DNA of 35,776 bases from Treponema sp. (lineage in GTDB: Bacteria; Spirochaetota; Spirochaetia; Treponematales; Breznakiellaceae): NCBI GenBank assembly GCA_031257105.1, contig JAIRPG010000099.1, positions 1-35,776 of the forward strand, in the 5' to 3' direction. Position numbers and translations under genes: made by a program. This document shows, piece after piece, positions 23,887 through 32,137 of this stretch (its first letter is position 1; the number at the start of each line of letters is the position of its first letter). Under the pieces are notes generated by a model. That model did not search any database and was not told the DNA's origin. It saw nothing but the letters and a program-made list of their open reading frames with translations.

Positions 23887-24636
23887 CTAGTTTACCACCG
23901 CTTCCGATACCACGGTTCCCCCCTGGGTATAGGCCCGGCGGCTGTTGTTCGGATCCGTAAACTTCTCGCCCCGGTAGTAGAAGAGGTACCGGTACGTTCC
24001 TGGGGGGAGCGGAAGCGTCAGCGAATAGTTTCCGGGGCTGGTTTCCCGCAGTTCATACATGAAGGGATCCCAGTCGTTAAAGCTTCCCGCCACGGTAACG
24101 GTTTCACCCGGCGGCGCGTGATAGGTCAAATGAAGCGCCCCCTCGGACGGCGCCGCCTCGGAAAACGCCGTCTTTCCCCCGCCGCCTACAGACACCACGG
24201 AACGGAGCACCCCGGATCGTTCATCGATGCGGCGCGAAGGGTTCAGGGGATCCGTTGTCCAAAGCCCGTCGATAATAAGCCGGTATTCCAGTTCCTGCAT
24301 ACCCGGTGGAACGGTGTACGCATGGAACAGTATCCCTGAATCCTGGTATAGCTGTGGAGGCGTCTTAGCCGCCCATTCTTCCGGCGTAATATCATCCCGG
24401 ATGACCAAAAGATCCCTGAACCAGTATATTTTAGAGAAACTCTCATGGGCAAAAGCAATGCCTACCCGCCTAAAAGCCGAAGATGCGGTAAACAACACGC
24501 CGTCTTCAAAGAGTTCCGGAGGCCCCGGCTTTTTCAGCTTCAAGAGGTGGTCTATAAATTGATAAGATTCCGTATCCAGCGCTCCGATACCCCCGATAAG
24601 GACGACATGGAGCAAAAAAACCGCGAATGTTTTCAT
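23887..24636 (-). CDS. Secreted protein with CBM48-like (glycogen-binding) domains
   Basis: A 249-residue protein with a signal peptide (MKTFAVFLLHVVLIGGIGA, cleavage near GALD). The last 85 residues show the AMPK/isoamylase N-terminal CBM48 pattern: VTVAGSFNDWDPF, then YSLTLPLPPGTYRYLFYYRG and FTDPNNSRRAY. A similar, weaker pattern precedes it (LEYRLIIDGLWTTDPLNPSRR), suggesting two tandem domains. There is no catalytic glycosidase region. It could bind alpha-glucans or serve as a protein-binding Ig-like module in the periplasm. The ribosome site (AAAGAA) is weak. It diverges from the FlcA-like gene over 42 bases, and its 3' end meets the antiporter gene three bases away. Confidence 0.75.
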   Translation of the reverse strand: MKTFAVFLLHVVLIGGIGALDTESYQFIDHLLKLKKPGPPELFEDGVLFTASSAFRRVGIAFAHESFSKIYWFRDLLVIRDDITPEEWAAKTPPQLYQDSGILFHAYTVPPGMQELEYRLIIDGLWTTDPLNPSRRIDERSGVLRSVVSVGGGGKTAFSEAAPSEGALHLTYHAPPGETVTVAGSFNDWDPFMYELRETSPGNYSLTLPLPPGTYRYLFYYRGEKFTDPNNSRRAYTQGGTVVSEAVVN

Positions 24637-24678
24637 GGGTTCTTTACAATTATCGGCTAATGCTTCAATATCTTAATT

Positions 24679-27600
24679 ATGCCGTCGTTAGACCAACTCG
24701 AAGCCTTTAAAAAATCTTTTCCCAACGTCGGCAATGAAGCTGGGATATTAATAAATCAAGGCATTATACCCGAGGATTTCCCGTTGCCCGCATCCGAGCC
24801 CAAAGAGATCCCCCTTCCGCGGGAATTGACCGGGAAGGATACCCCTTTGCCGCGGCTTTCCCAGGCCGGTCCCGCCGCGCCGGAGGTTCCGGCGGAGGAG
24901 GTTCCGGCGGAACCTCCGGCGGAAATTCCGGCGGAAGTGAACGCCGAAGATGAGGCGTTCAACGATGACCTTGATTTCGGCGACTTGTTAGGTTCAAGCC
25001 CCGGCGATTTCGCCCTGCCGCCTGATGATATTCCCGCGCCTTCCTCCGAAGACGCCGCCGATCCGTCCGGCGCGGATGATGATTTCGATATACCCGCCGG
25101 CGATGGGGGGCAGGCGGAGGTTCCGGCGGAACTTCCGGCGGAACTTCCGGCGGAGTTTTCAGCAGAAACACCGTCTGATTTGCCCGACATGGATCTGGGA
25201 CTCTCTAACGAAGATTTTGACATACCCGTCGATGACGCGGGGCAGGCGGAAACTCCTGTGGAAAACGCGCCTGAGGTTCCTTCGTCAACGGAGGAAGACT
25301 CCGGGGCGGAGTTTTCGGCAGAAACACCGTCTGATTTGCCCGACATGGATCTGGGACTCTCTAACGAAGATTTTGACATACCCGTCGATGATGCGGGGCA
25401 GGCGGAAACTCCTGCGGAAATTCCGTCTGATTTGCCCGGCGGGGAACCGAACCTGCCCACGGACGAAGATCTCTTTGAAGATTTTAACCCGGACGGTAGG
25501 CTGCCCGGCGGAATCGCCGGCGATTCTCCTGACGGCGGGGAACCGCGTCAGGGGGAGTCCGCCAAGGCCGGGGGAGGGGAGGGCCAATTCCCCGACCTGG
25601 AAGATTTTTCCCTAAGCGGGATAGACGGCCTTTTCGGCGCTCAAGGCGTTCAAGGCGGCGCCGCTGTTCCCGAAGGCGCTTCTCATCCGGTACGGAACGG
25701 CAAGGCCGACATAAAGGACGTAGAGGAGATAAACCTCTCCGAGGAGGACTATGCCCGGCTGGAAGAAACACTCGCGTCCTATCCCCTCAATCTGCGCGTG
25801 GTGTGCGAAGAACTCATCGCCGAGCAAGCGGTGGCCCCGGATCTTATGGCCTCCCTCATCAAACTCCTGGTCCGGGGAGGGAGCCCCCGTGAAGCGGCAT
25901 CACTGACGGGGAAAATACTCGGACGGTCGGTATCTATTCCCAAGGGTTTTGAAAAGAAGACCGGCGCGGATCTGGAGGCGGAACAGGCAAGCTTTTCCTA
26001 TATTTTCCTGCGTCATTTCCTTCCCGTGTTCCGGATCATCCTGTTTTTCGCCGCGCTGGCCGCGTCCCTCTGCTATCTGGGGTACCAGTTCATCTACAAG
26101 CCCCTCTGGGCTGAATCGATCTATAAGAAAGGCTACGAGCGAATCGGCGCGGGAGAATATGAACGGGCCAATGAGCGGTTCAGCGAAGCTTTTACGATTC
26201 ACCGGAAGAAAGAGTGGTTTTACCGTTATGCGGAAGGGTTCCGCGCTGAACGGCAGTACATCTACGCGGCGAAGAAGTACGAGGACTTGCTGCGCTTCTA
26301 TCCACGGGATAAGAAAGGCGTCCTGGACTACGCGGCAATGGAAACCAATGAACTGCGGAACTATTCCGAGGCGGATCGCGTCCTAAGGCAATATCTGCTG
26401 GACTACTCATTGGATGATAGGGAAGGGCTTCTTGCCCTTGGGGATAATAATCTAGCCTGGGGGGAAAGTGAGCCCGCCCGTTACGAGAATGCCCGGCAGG
26501 CGTATGCCCGGCTGCTGGAACTGTACGGCTGGAAAGATGACGCCGTGGTTGAGCGGATGATGCTCTATTTTATCCGTACCGATGATCTGGCCCAGGTTCT
26601 TCCCCTCCAAGCGTACTTTATGGATAACCCGAAACGGAAGATACGTCCTTCCAGCCTGTCGGAATTGGGCGGCTATCTGCTGAATAAACGGCTGGAAGAG
26701 ACGCGGGGCGTTCCCGATGAAAACATTGCCCGGATTGGGGGGATTCGGGATCTCCTCCAGCGGGCCGCCAACGTCGATCCCGCGCAGCCGGAGTCGCATT
26801 ACCATCTGGCCCGGTACTACAACCATTTCGGCGCGCCCACCGACGAGCGCCTTGCCATTGAAAAAGCGATCCGGGCTTTCGATGCGGCTCAGGAGGAAAC
26901 GCCTCGGCGGACCGGTTACCGGATCGCCGCGGAACGACAATACGCCCAACTGCTGATCAATTCCCGTGAATTTATCCCCGCCGAGCGGGAGCTTATTAAA
27001 GGAATAGATATCTACGAGGACGCCTTGGAACGGCGGCTCCTCTCCCGTTCTCCCGACTACGGCAGGCTCTACGCGGATCTTGGGGATCTGGAATACTTTA
27101 CCGCCGGCGATATGACCGGAGCCCTCGATTTTTACCGCCGTTCAGAGCAAAACGGCTGGGCGCCGGTGGAAATTCAATACCGTATGGGCGTGGCTCACTA
27201 CCAACTGCGCCAGTGGGAGCCCGCGTTAGAACGTTTCTTTATCGCTTCGGCGGAAATGCCCCTCAGCCGGCGGCTCCTCTACTCACTGGGGAATGTGTCT
27301 TATCAACGGGGGAATTATTCCGTTGCCCAGGGGTATTATTCAAGGCTTCTCGACCTGCTGGAAGCGGACAACTCCCGTTTTCCCGCGCTTTCCCCCAATG
27401 AGCGGAGGGATCACATGGAACTGGCCGAACGCCTCATGGTAGCCCGGAACAACCTGGGGGTTACCATGGAAGCGCTGGCGGACGCCTCCGGCAGGGCCTC
27501 TTACCGTTCCCGCGCTCTGGGCCTGTACGCCGAATCGTCCCGCGCCTGGGATTCTATTACCCGCGACCCGGTCACGATGGTTCGTTCCGGCGCCGGAGAA

Positions 27601-27777
27601 ATTTCCACCCCCGGCGTGAATCTGGCCTACCTCAATTCCCGGAACGCCCTGTACCCGGTACCGGACTTTGAACCTCAAATCTATATTCATATAGATAAGG
27701 ATGTGCTGGAGCCTTCTCTCTGGGAAGAGCTGGCTCCCTCCGCCAATCGCTTGTCGTACCAGCTTTTTGAAGAATAG
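24679..27777 (+). CDS. Large TPR membrane protein, candidate periplasmic flagellar collar protein (FlcA-type)
   Basis: A 1032-residue protein. The N-terminus (LDQLEAFKKSF, NVGNEAGILINQG) is followed by an acidic Pro/Ala/Glu-rich repeat region (about 30-330), a helical stretch (345-430), one membrane segment (about 449-467, RIILFFAALAASLCYLGYQF) and a long series of TPR-like helical pairs to the end, including AEGFRAERQYIYAAKKYEDL and VAHYQLRQWEPALERFFIA. This layout matches, from memory, spirochaetal proteins such as Borrelia BB0326/FlcA and T. pallidum TP0095, which build the collar around periplasmic flagellar motors. That link is recall, not shown here. No Shine-Dalgarno site precedes ATG 24679. 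The acidic region carries a 109-bp direct repeat. Confidence 0.65.
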   Translation: MPSLDQLEAFKKSFPNVGNEAGILINQGIIPEDFPLPASEPKEIPLPRELTGKDTPLPRLSQAGPAAPEVPAEEVPAEPPAEIPAEVNAEDEAFNDDLDFGDLLGSSPGDFALPPDDIPAPSSEDAADPSGADDDFDIPAGDGGQAEVPAELPAELPAEFSAETPSDLPDMDLGLSNEDFDIPVDDAGQAETPVENAPEVPSSTEEDSGAEFSAETPSDLPDMDLGLSNEDFDIPVDDAGQAETPAEIPSDLPGGEPNLPTDEDLFEDFNPDGRLPGGIAGDSPDGGEPRQGESAKAGGGEGQFPDLEDFSLSGIDGLFGAQGVQGGAAVPEGASHPVRNGKADIKDVEEINLSEEDYARLEETLASYPLNLRVVCEELIAEQAVAPDLMASLIKLLVRGGSPREAASLTGKILGRSVSIPKGFEKKTGADLEAEQASFSYIFLRHFLPVFRIILFFAALAASLCYLGYQFIYKPLWAESIYKKGYERIGAGEYERANERFSEAFTIHRKKEWFYRYAEGFRAERQYIYAAKKYEDLLRFYPRDKKGVLDYAAMETNELRNYSEADRVLRQYLLDYSLDDREGLLALGDNNLAWGESEPARYENARQAYARLLELYGWKDDAVVERMMLYFIRTDDLAQVLPLQAYFMDNPKRKIRPSSLSELGGYLLNKRLEETRGVPDENIARIGGIRDLLQRAANVDPAQPESHYHLARYYNHFGAPTDERLAIEKAIRAFDAAQEETPRRTGYRIAAERQYAQLLINSREFIPAERELIKGIDIYEDALERRLLSRSPDYGRLYADLGDLEYFTAGDMTGALDFYRRSEQNGWAPVEIQYRMGVAHYQLRQWEPALERFFIASAEMPLSRRLLYSLGNVSYQRGNYSVAQGYYSRLLDLLEADNSRFPALSPNERRDHMELAERLMVARNNLGVTMEALADASGRASYRSRALGLYAESSRAWDSITRDPVTMVRSGAGEISTPGVNLAYLNSRNALYPVPDFEPQIYIHIDKDVLEPSLWEELAPSANRLSYQLFEE
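24886..25155. repeat. Clusters of 12-bp TTCCGGCGGA-type repeats
   Basis: Cluster one (24886-24936) has four 12-base units of the type GTTCCGGCGGAA, interrupted by one extra GAG codon. Cluster two (25120-25155) has three more. They encode VPAE, PPAE, IPAE and LPAE units in the N-terminal acidic region of the TPR protein. The bases between the clusters are not repetitive in this way. Confidence 0.85.
25150..25414. repeat. 109-bp direct repeat, 156-bp period
   Basis: Bases 25150-25258 recur at 25306-25414 with only a few changes, separated by 47 bases. The repeated protein segment runs from EFSAETPSDLPDMDLG to DIPVDDAGQAETP. The 156-bp period is 52 codons, so loss or gain keeps the frame. Confidence 0.9.
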
Positions 27778-27812
27778 GCGCTAAACGCAGTATCAAACAT
27801 AAGGAGGCTTTT

Positions 27813-28715
27813 ATGAAGAAACGGTTGGGTATCGTTTTTACGGCGGCGGCGGTTTTATTTTTGGCCGGCTGCCCCGTTTTTGTACAGCACGATACGGTTT
27901 ATCGGGTGTACTACAGCGGTAATGGGCATACGGCGGGTAATCCTCCGCTCGATCGTCGAAACTACAAACCCGAAGCCACGGTGATCGTCAAAGATAAGCC
28001 CGAAGATATGGTGAAAAATAACCAACAATTCCTGGGTTGGCGACTCAATTCCTGGGAAGACGCCGTCTATACGCCGGGAACAAAAGTTATCATGGGATAC
28101 GAGGATATTTACTTTGAGGCCGTTTGGGAGGGGGATAGTCCTTTTACGTATAAAAAAGAAACGGAGAACGGCGTCACGATTACCGGTTACGAGAGGTACG
28201 GCTACGGGTCGGTGGTTATTCCCGATACCTTGGAAGATATCCCGGTAATCCGCATAGGCTCGGGGGCTTTCTACAATAGGTCGATTTATTCCGTTACGCT
28301 GCCGAAAACCCTAACCCATATAGAGGCCAACGCATTTGGCTCAAACTATCTTTACGAGGTAACCATCCCCGATACGGTACAGGAGATAGGGGTTAACGCG
28401 TTTCAAAAAAACGGCGTCTCCACGCTTTCTCTGGGCGAGGGGCTTGTGTCTATCGGTGATTATGCTTTTATGGACAACTCGATTCACACGCTTCGCTTAC
28501 CGGACAGCCTTCGTTCTATCGGGGATGGGGCCTTTCAGTTAAACTCTCTTACGGAAATCGAGATTGGCGGGGATGTTGACATCGGGAGCGACAACGCGCT
28601 CGGCGATTACGGAGACCTTTTCCTGAATTTGTACAACGACGCCGCAAAGGCTGCGGGACTATACCGCTGGGACGGCGGCGGAAAATCCTGGAAACGGTAC
28701 ACGCCGCACGATTAG
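27813..28715 (+). CDS. Lipoprotein with an InlB-type repeat and BspA/TpLRR leucine-rich repeats
   Basis: A 300-residue lipoprotein: the signal peptide ends in LFLAGC with lipidated Cys20. Residues about 28-108 resemble a Listeria-Bacteroides (InlB B) repeat, with VYRVYYSGNGHTAGNPP, QFLGWRL and YTPGT. Residues 115-270 are BspA/TpLRR-like (LRR_5) repeats such as IRIGSGAFYNRSIYSVTLP and TLTHIEANAFGSNYLYEVTIP, each about 23 residues. Such surface proteins often bind host or microbial partners. AAGGAGG precedes the ATG. It follows the TPR gene by 35 bases on the same strand, and its stop overlaps the convergent NAGPA gene by four bases (TTAG). Confidence 0.88.
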   Translation: MKKRLGIVFTAAAVLFLAGCPVFVQHDTVYRVYYSGNGHTAGNPPLDRRNYKPEATVIVKDKPEDMVKNNQQFLGWRLNSWEDAVYTPGTKVIMGYEDIYFEAVWEGDSPFTYKKETENGVTITGYERYGYGSVVIPDTLEDIPVIRIGSGAFYNRSIYSVTLPKTLTHIEANAFGSNYLYEVTIPDTVQEIGVNAFQKNGVSTLSLGEGLVSIGDYAFMDNSIHTLRLPDSLRSIGDGAFQLNSLTEIEIGGDVDIGSDNALGDYGDLFLNLYNDAAKAAGLYRWDGGGKSWKRYTPHD

Positions 28716-29671
28716 TCAGGTCGTTCTTCGCGGGAGGGGGCAAGGGCGATTCCCAAGCAGACGGCTACCCCCCGTTCCCAGCCGGGAATGTGGCGGTGGA
28801 TGGGGGTGTTTACCGCCTTGATTCGCCCTCGTGTGTCTTTGAGTACCAGGGCGGTGGAGCCGCCTCCGTCAAAGTTCAGCCCCCAGGCGGCGCCCAACTG
28901 CCGTAGGATGATTCCTAACTCCGCCTCGGTAGCGCCGACGCTGCCAAGCCGTCTGCCGTCTACTGCCAGAAGATAGAGAATTTTTCCGTCAGAGGACAGC
29001 CCGGCGGCGCTCCGGGGGTGCCGGGGTTGCTTCCCTTTCTGTTGTACCAGTCTTTCCGGAAGGACGCCTTGCCGTAGTACGATGTAGAATCCCCCTACGG
29101 CGTCTTGTATCTTTTCCAGTGCTTCTCCCTCAAGATCCGCCTGACTCACAATGGCCGCCTGCCTCCCTGCGGCTGATCCCGGGTTCTCCAAGAACACCAG
29201 CGCGTCGAACGCGGGATTGGGGAGTACCGCCACGCGGCCTTCGGAGACCGCAACGCCCTCGACGCGCCGGTCTTCCCCCTCTCGTCCGGACACCGGGCTA
29301 AAGGGATTGGCGTTGATTCCGGCCAAACACCCGTACTGTTTTACGAAACCGCTGACGGTGGTACTCGGCACGTGGCCCGGCTGATATTCGGGGGGGCCGC
29401 CGTTTACCACAATCCGCAGGCCCGGCTCGTCCAGATCCACCCGCAGCGCCCAGAGTTCCAACCGGGGATTCTTCACCCGGCCCGCGAAAAAGCTCAGGCC
29501 CGGCGTCAGTTCTTCGGCAAACGGCGTCCACTGGGCTTTGAGTTCTTCAGGAGACGCGGCTTCGGATACCGGCCCGGACAAGCCGGGCCTGAACGTTCGG
29601 CAGGAGAAGAGCAGGACAAAGGTTGAAAGGCAGAGCGCTGTTCGGATAGGTATTGAGTTATGGATAGTCAT
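28712..29671 (-). CDS. Phosphodiester glycosidase (NAGPA) domain lipoprotein
   Basis: A 319-residue protein with a lipoprotein-like signal (hydrophobic to LLFSC, Cys24). The mature part matches the NAGPA/DUF2233 fold: RIVVNGGPPEYQ, GINANPF, a tailored middle, and the signature NFDGGGSTALVLKD near the C-terminus. Family members cleave phosphodiester-linked N-acetylglucosamine; bacterial ones may act on cell-wall or exopolysaccharide phosphodiesters. Here the lipid anchor puts it in the periplasm or on the surface. ATG 29671 overlaps the TGA of the rluA-type gene (ATGA), so translation is coupled. It is the third gene of the purH-rluA operon and converges on the leucine-rich lipoprotein gene. 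Confidence 0.88.
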   Translation of the reverse strand: MTIHNSIPIRTALCLSTFVLLFSCRTFRPGLSGPVSEAASPEELKAQWTPFAEELTPGLSFFAGRVKNPRLELWALRVDLDEPGLRIVVNGGPPEYQPGHVPSTTVSGFVKQYGCLAGINANPFSPVSGREGEDRRVEGVAVSEGRVAVLPNPAFDALVFLENPGSAAGRQAAIVSQADLEGEALEKIQDAVGGFYIVLRQGVLPERLVQQKGKQPRHPRSAAGLSSDGKILYLLAVDGRRLGSVGATEAELGIILRQLGAAWGLNFDGGGSTALVLKDTRGRIKAVNTPIHRHIPGWERGVAVCLGIALAPSREERPD

Positions 29672-30447
29672 GAGCGCTTTTCCAACTGGCGGATCAGCGC
29701 CGCCATGTCCCGGGAGAGGGGGGCGTTTAGGACGAGCTCCGCTTTACCGGCGCGGCAGTCCGGCAGTACCAGCGCCGCCGCGTGAAGGCCCAGCCGGTTC
29801 AGGAGGGGTTTTTCGTCCAGGGGATCGCCCCGCCACCCCCGTTTAAAGGACGATAGAAATACGCCTTCTCCGCCGGCCCGCCCGCCGCCTGGTTTGCCGT
29901 AAAGGGGGTCGCAGACTACCGGGCAGCCCATGCCGGCCAGGTGCGCCCGTATCTGGTGGGTTCGGCCTGTTTCCGGCTCGGCTTCTACCACGCTGTAATT
30001 CCCCGCGCCATGGAGAAGCCGGAACCGGGTAAAAGATTTTTTCCCCCGGTACTTGTCGATGATGGTACGGTGCTGTTTATCGCCGTTGGGAACCAGCGGA
30101 AAATCGCAGCTTGTTTCTGTCCAGGAAACGCGGCCATGGATGACGGCGATATAGGTTTTTTTCACCCGCCGGGTTTCAAAGGCTCTGGATAACGCCGCGT
30201 GAGCCTCCCGGCTTCGAGCGAAAACCACGATCCCTGAGGTGCCGCTGTCGATACGGTGCGTGGTGTATACCCTGCCGAATGTGGCCGTGAGGAGCTTATC
30301 CAGCCGGTCTTTTGTTTCATCCCAGCGATCTCCCCCCACGGCGATGCCTGACGACTTATTCACCGCGACAAGCAACTCATCTTGATACACCAAAGAAAAA
30401 GGAGCCCTCGATTTTGAGGTAACGGAAGGGGCGGCGTCAAATTTCAC
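29668..30447 (-). CDS. RluA-family pseudouridine synthase
   Basis: A 259-residue RNA-modifying enzyme. Catalytic Asp67 lies in the motif HRIDSGTSGIVVF, and later motifs KTYIAVIHG, GRTHQIRAHLAGMGCPVV and DPLYGKPG are typical of RluA/RluC/RluD-type synthases. No N-terminal S4 domain is present, so it is closer to RluA or TruC-like forms; the target uridine in rRNA or tRNA cannot be told. The start is GTG 30447, six bases after the purH stop, with no strong ribosome site, so reinitiation is likely. Overlap with the next gene is four bases. Confidence 0.92.
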   Translation of the reverse strand: MKFDAAPSVTSKSRAPFSLVYQDELLVAVNKSSGIAVGGDRWDETKDRLDKLLTATFGRVYTTHRIDSGTSGIVVFARSREAHAALSRAFETRRVKKTYIAVIHGRVSWTETSCDFPLVPNGDKQHRTIIDKYRGKKSFTRFRLLHGAGNYSVVEAEPETGRTHQIRAHLAGMGCPVVCDPLYGKPGGGRAGGEGVFLSSFKRGWRGDPLDEKPLLNRLGLHAAALVLPDCRAGKAELVLNAPLSRDMAALIRQLEKRS

Positions 30448-30453
30448 GGCGGC

Positions 30454-32061
30454 TCAATGCTTAAAGTGCCGCGCGCCGGTAAAGACCATGGCGATGCCCC
30501 GCCGGTCGCAGGCTTCCACGGAGCGTTTGTCGTTTACCGAGCCGCCGGGCTGGATGATGGCTTCGATCCCCGCCGCCGCCGCCGCTTCCGCCACATCCGG
30601 GAACGGAAAAAAAGCGTCTGAGGCCAGCGCGCGGGCGGGATTGCTTAAAACACCCCCGGCGGTAACCGTTTTCCTTGCCCGTTCTAACGCGCGCTCCGCG
30701 GCCCAGATGCGGTTGGTTTCCCCGCCGCCTATCCCCGCCGCCGCCAGATCCGTAACCGCCACGATAGCATTGGATTTTACGCAGCTTACCACCCTCATGC
30801 CGAAGATCAAGTTCGCCAGGAGGCCGGGATCCGGAGCGGCTTGGGTAACGACTTCCCACTTTTCAAGGAGTTTCCGGTCGGTCTGCTGCGCCAGCAGTCC
30901 GCCGTCCACAGAGATACACTCCCGTTCCTCCCGGGGGCCGCGGGGCGCCCGTATGATGCGGAGATTTTTTTTCTTTTTGAGGATCTCCAGGGCTTCCGTG
31001 TCGAAATCGGGAGCGGCCACGATCTCCAGAAAGAGTTCCGACAGCTTTTCCGCCGTGAGAGGATCGATTTTGACGTTACAAGCCACAATGCCGCCGAAGA
31101 TCGATACCGGGTCGCAGGCGTAGGTTTTGGCGTAGGCTTCCGGCAAACTTGAGCCCAAGGCAATGCCGCAGGGGGTGTTGTGCTTTACCGCCGCGCAGCA
31201 TACCCGCCCCTCGGCGGAAGGTTCCGGGAGGCCGAAGGCTTCCAACTCGGCGGTTCCCAGGGGGAGGAGATCATCGGAAGCGAGACCGAAGGCGCAGACC
31301 GCTTTCCAAGCCAGATCCAGGTCGCGGATATTGTTATAGCTGAGTTCCTTGCCGTGGAGCTGTTCGATGGAACCCAAGACCCCCGGTTTTCCCGTATTGA
31401 GGTAGAGCGCCGCCGTCTGGTGGCTGTTTTCGCCGTAACGCAGGTTTTGCGCTTTGCTGAGGGAGCAAGGCCAATAGTCCGGGTAGTCTTCGTCTAAGAG
31501 GAAGCGGGCAACAGCCGCGTCGTAAGCGGAGGTAAGGGCAAAGACCTTTCCCGCCAGGCGTTTCCGCAAAGCCGGGGGCACGGTTCCCGCCGGCAGGCTC
31601 TCGATAACCGGGGGGTAATCGGCGGGATCGGTCAGGACGATCACGTCCCGGTAGTTCTTCGCGGCGGAACGCAGCATCGCCGGGCCGCCGATGTCGATGA
31701 ACTCGATGATTTCCTCCCGGCTTAAGTCCGTCCGCGCTTTTTCGAAGAACGGGTAGAGGTTGACGCACACCAGGTCGATGGTTCCCAGCTTGAGCTGTTC
31801 CAGGGTATCCAGATGGGACTTTTCTTCCCGCCGCGCCAGAATTCCCGCGTGAACCGCCGGATGGAGGGTCTTGACCCGCCCGTCCAGACATTCCGGAAAG
31901 CCCGTCAACGCCGAAATATCGGTCACCGGAATGGCCGCATCCCGCAGATAGGTTGCGGTACCCCCGGTAGAAAGGATCTCCCACCCGGATTCCGCGAGAC
32001 GCGAGGCCAGATCCGCAACGCCTTCTTTATAAAACACGCTCAAGAGCGCCCGCTTTTTCAT
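30454..32061 (-). CDS. purH: Bifunctional AICAR transformylase / IMP cyclohydrolase
   Basis: A 535-residue enzyme for the last two steps of de novo IMP synthesis. Residues 1-130 form the MGS-like cyclohydrolase domain (ILSTGGTATYL at 30-39, GRVKTLHPAVHAGIL at 61-75). The rest is AICAR transformylase, with RYGENSHQ (208-215) and the Lys293-His294 pair in VKHNTPCG, both needed for catalysis. Length is normal. GAGAGGAG precedes the ATG. A strong hairpin lies between the preceding gene and this ribosome site. No other purine gene is in the window; it heads an unusual operon with an RNA-modifying and a lipoprotein gene. Confidence 0.97.
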   Translation of the reverse strand: MKKRALLSVFYKEGVADLASRLAESGWEILSTGGTATYLRDAAIPVTDISALTGFPECLDGRVKTLHPAVHAGILARREEKSHLDTLEQLKLGTIDLVCVNLYPFFEKARTDLSREEIIEFIDIGGPAMLRSAAKNYRDVIVLTDPADYPPVIESLPAGTVPPALRKRLAGKVFALTSAYDAAVARFLLDEDYPDYWPCSLSKAQNLRYGENSHQTAALYLNTGKPGVLGSIEQLHGKELSYNNIRDLDLAWKAVCAFGLASDDLLPLGTAELEAFGLPEPSAEGRVCCAAVKHNTPCGIALGSSLPEAYAKTYACDPVSIFGGIVACNVKIDPLTAEKLSELFLEIVAAPDFDTEALEILKKKKNLRIIRAPRGPREERECISVDGGLLAQQTDRKLLEKWEVVTQAAPDPGLLANLIFGMRVVSCVKSNAIVAVTDLAAAGIGGGETNRIWAAERALERARKTVTAGGVLSNPARALASDAFFPFPDVAEAAAAAGIEAIIQPGGSVNDKRSVEACDRRGIAMVFTGARHFKH

Positions 32062-32076
32062 ATTTCACTCCTCTCC

Positions 32077-32106
32077 GTTTCCGAGTAACTCTAGTGTTAC
32101 GGAAAC
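32077..32106 (-). promoter_or_regulatory. Hairpin just upstream of the purH ribosome site
   Basis: GTTTCCGAGTAAC (32077-32089) pairs with GTTACGGAAAC (32096-32106) with a 2-base AG bulge, around TCTAGT. In the purH direction it ends about five bases before the GAGAGGAG site. On the plus strand a T-run (TTTTTT) follows, so it would look like an intrinsic terminator for plus-strand transcription, but no plus-strand gene lies upstream. Confidence 0.5.
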
Positions 32107-32137
32107 CCCGTTTTTTGGCAAGGAGGAGCAGGGGGCG

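Noticed and set aside
25150-25414. Assembly duplication
   Set aside because: The copies differ at several bases and keep the reading frame, so a real direct repeat is more likely; long reads would settle it.
30488-31123. 211-codon plus-strand frame
   Set aside because: Antisense to purH, with low-complexity product and no ribosome site.
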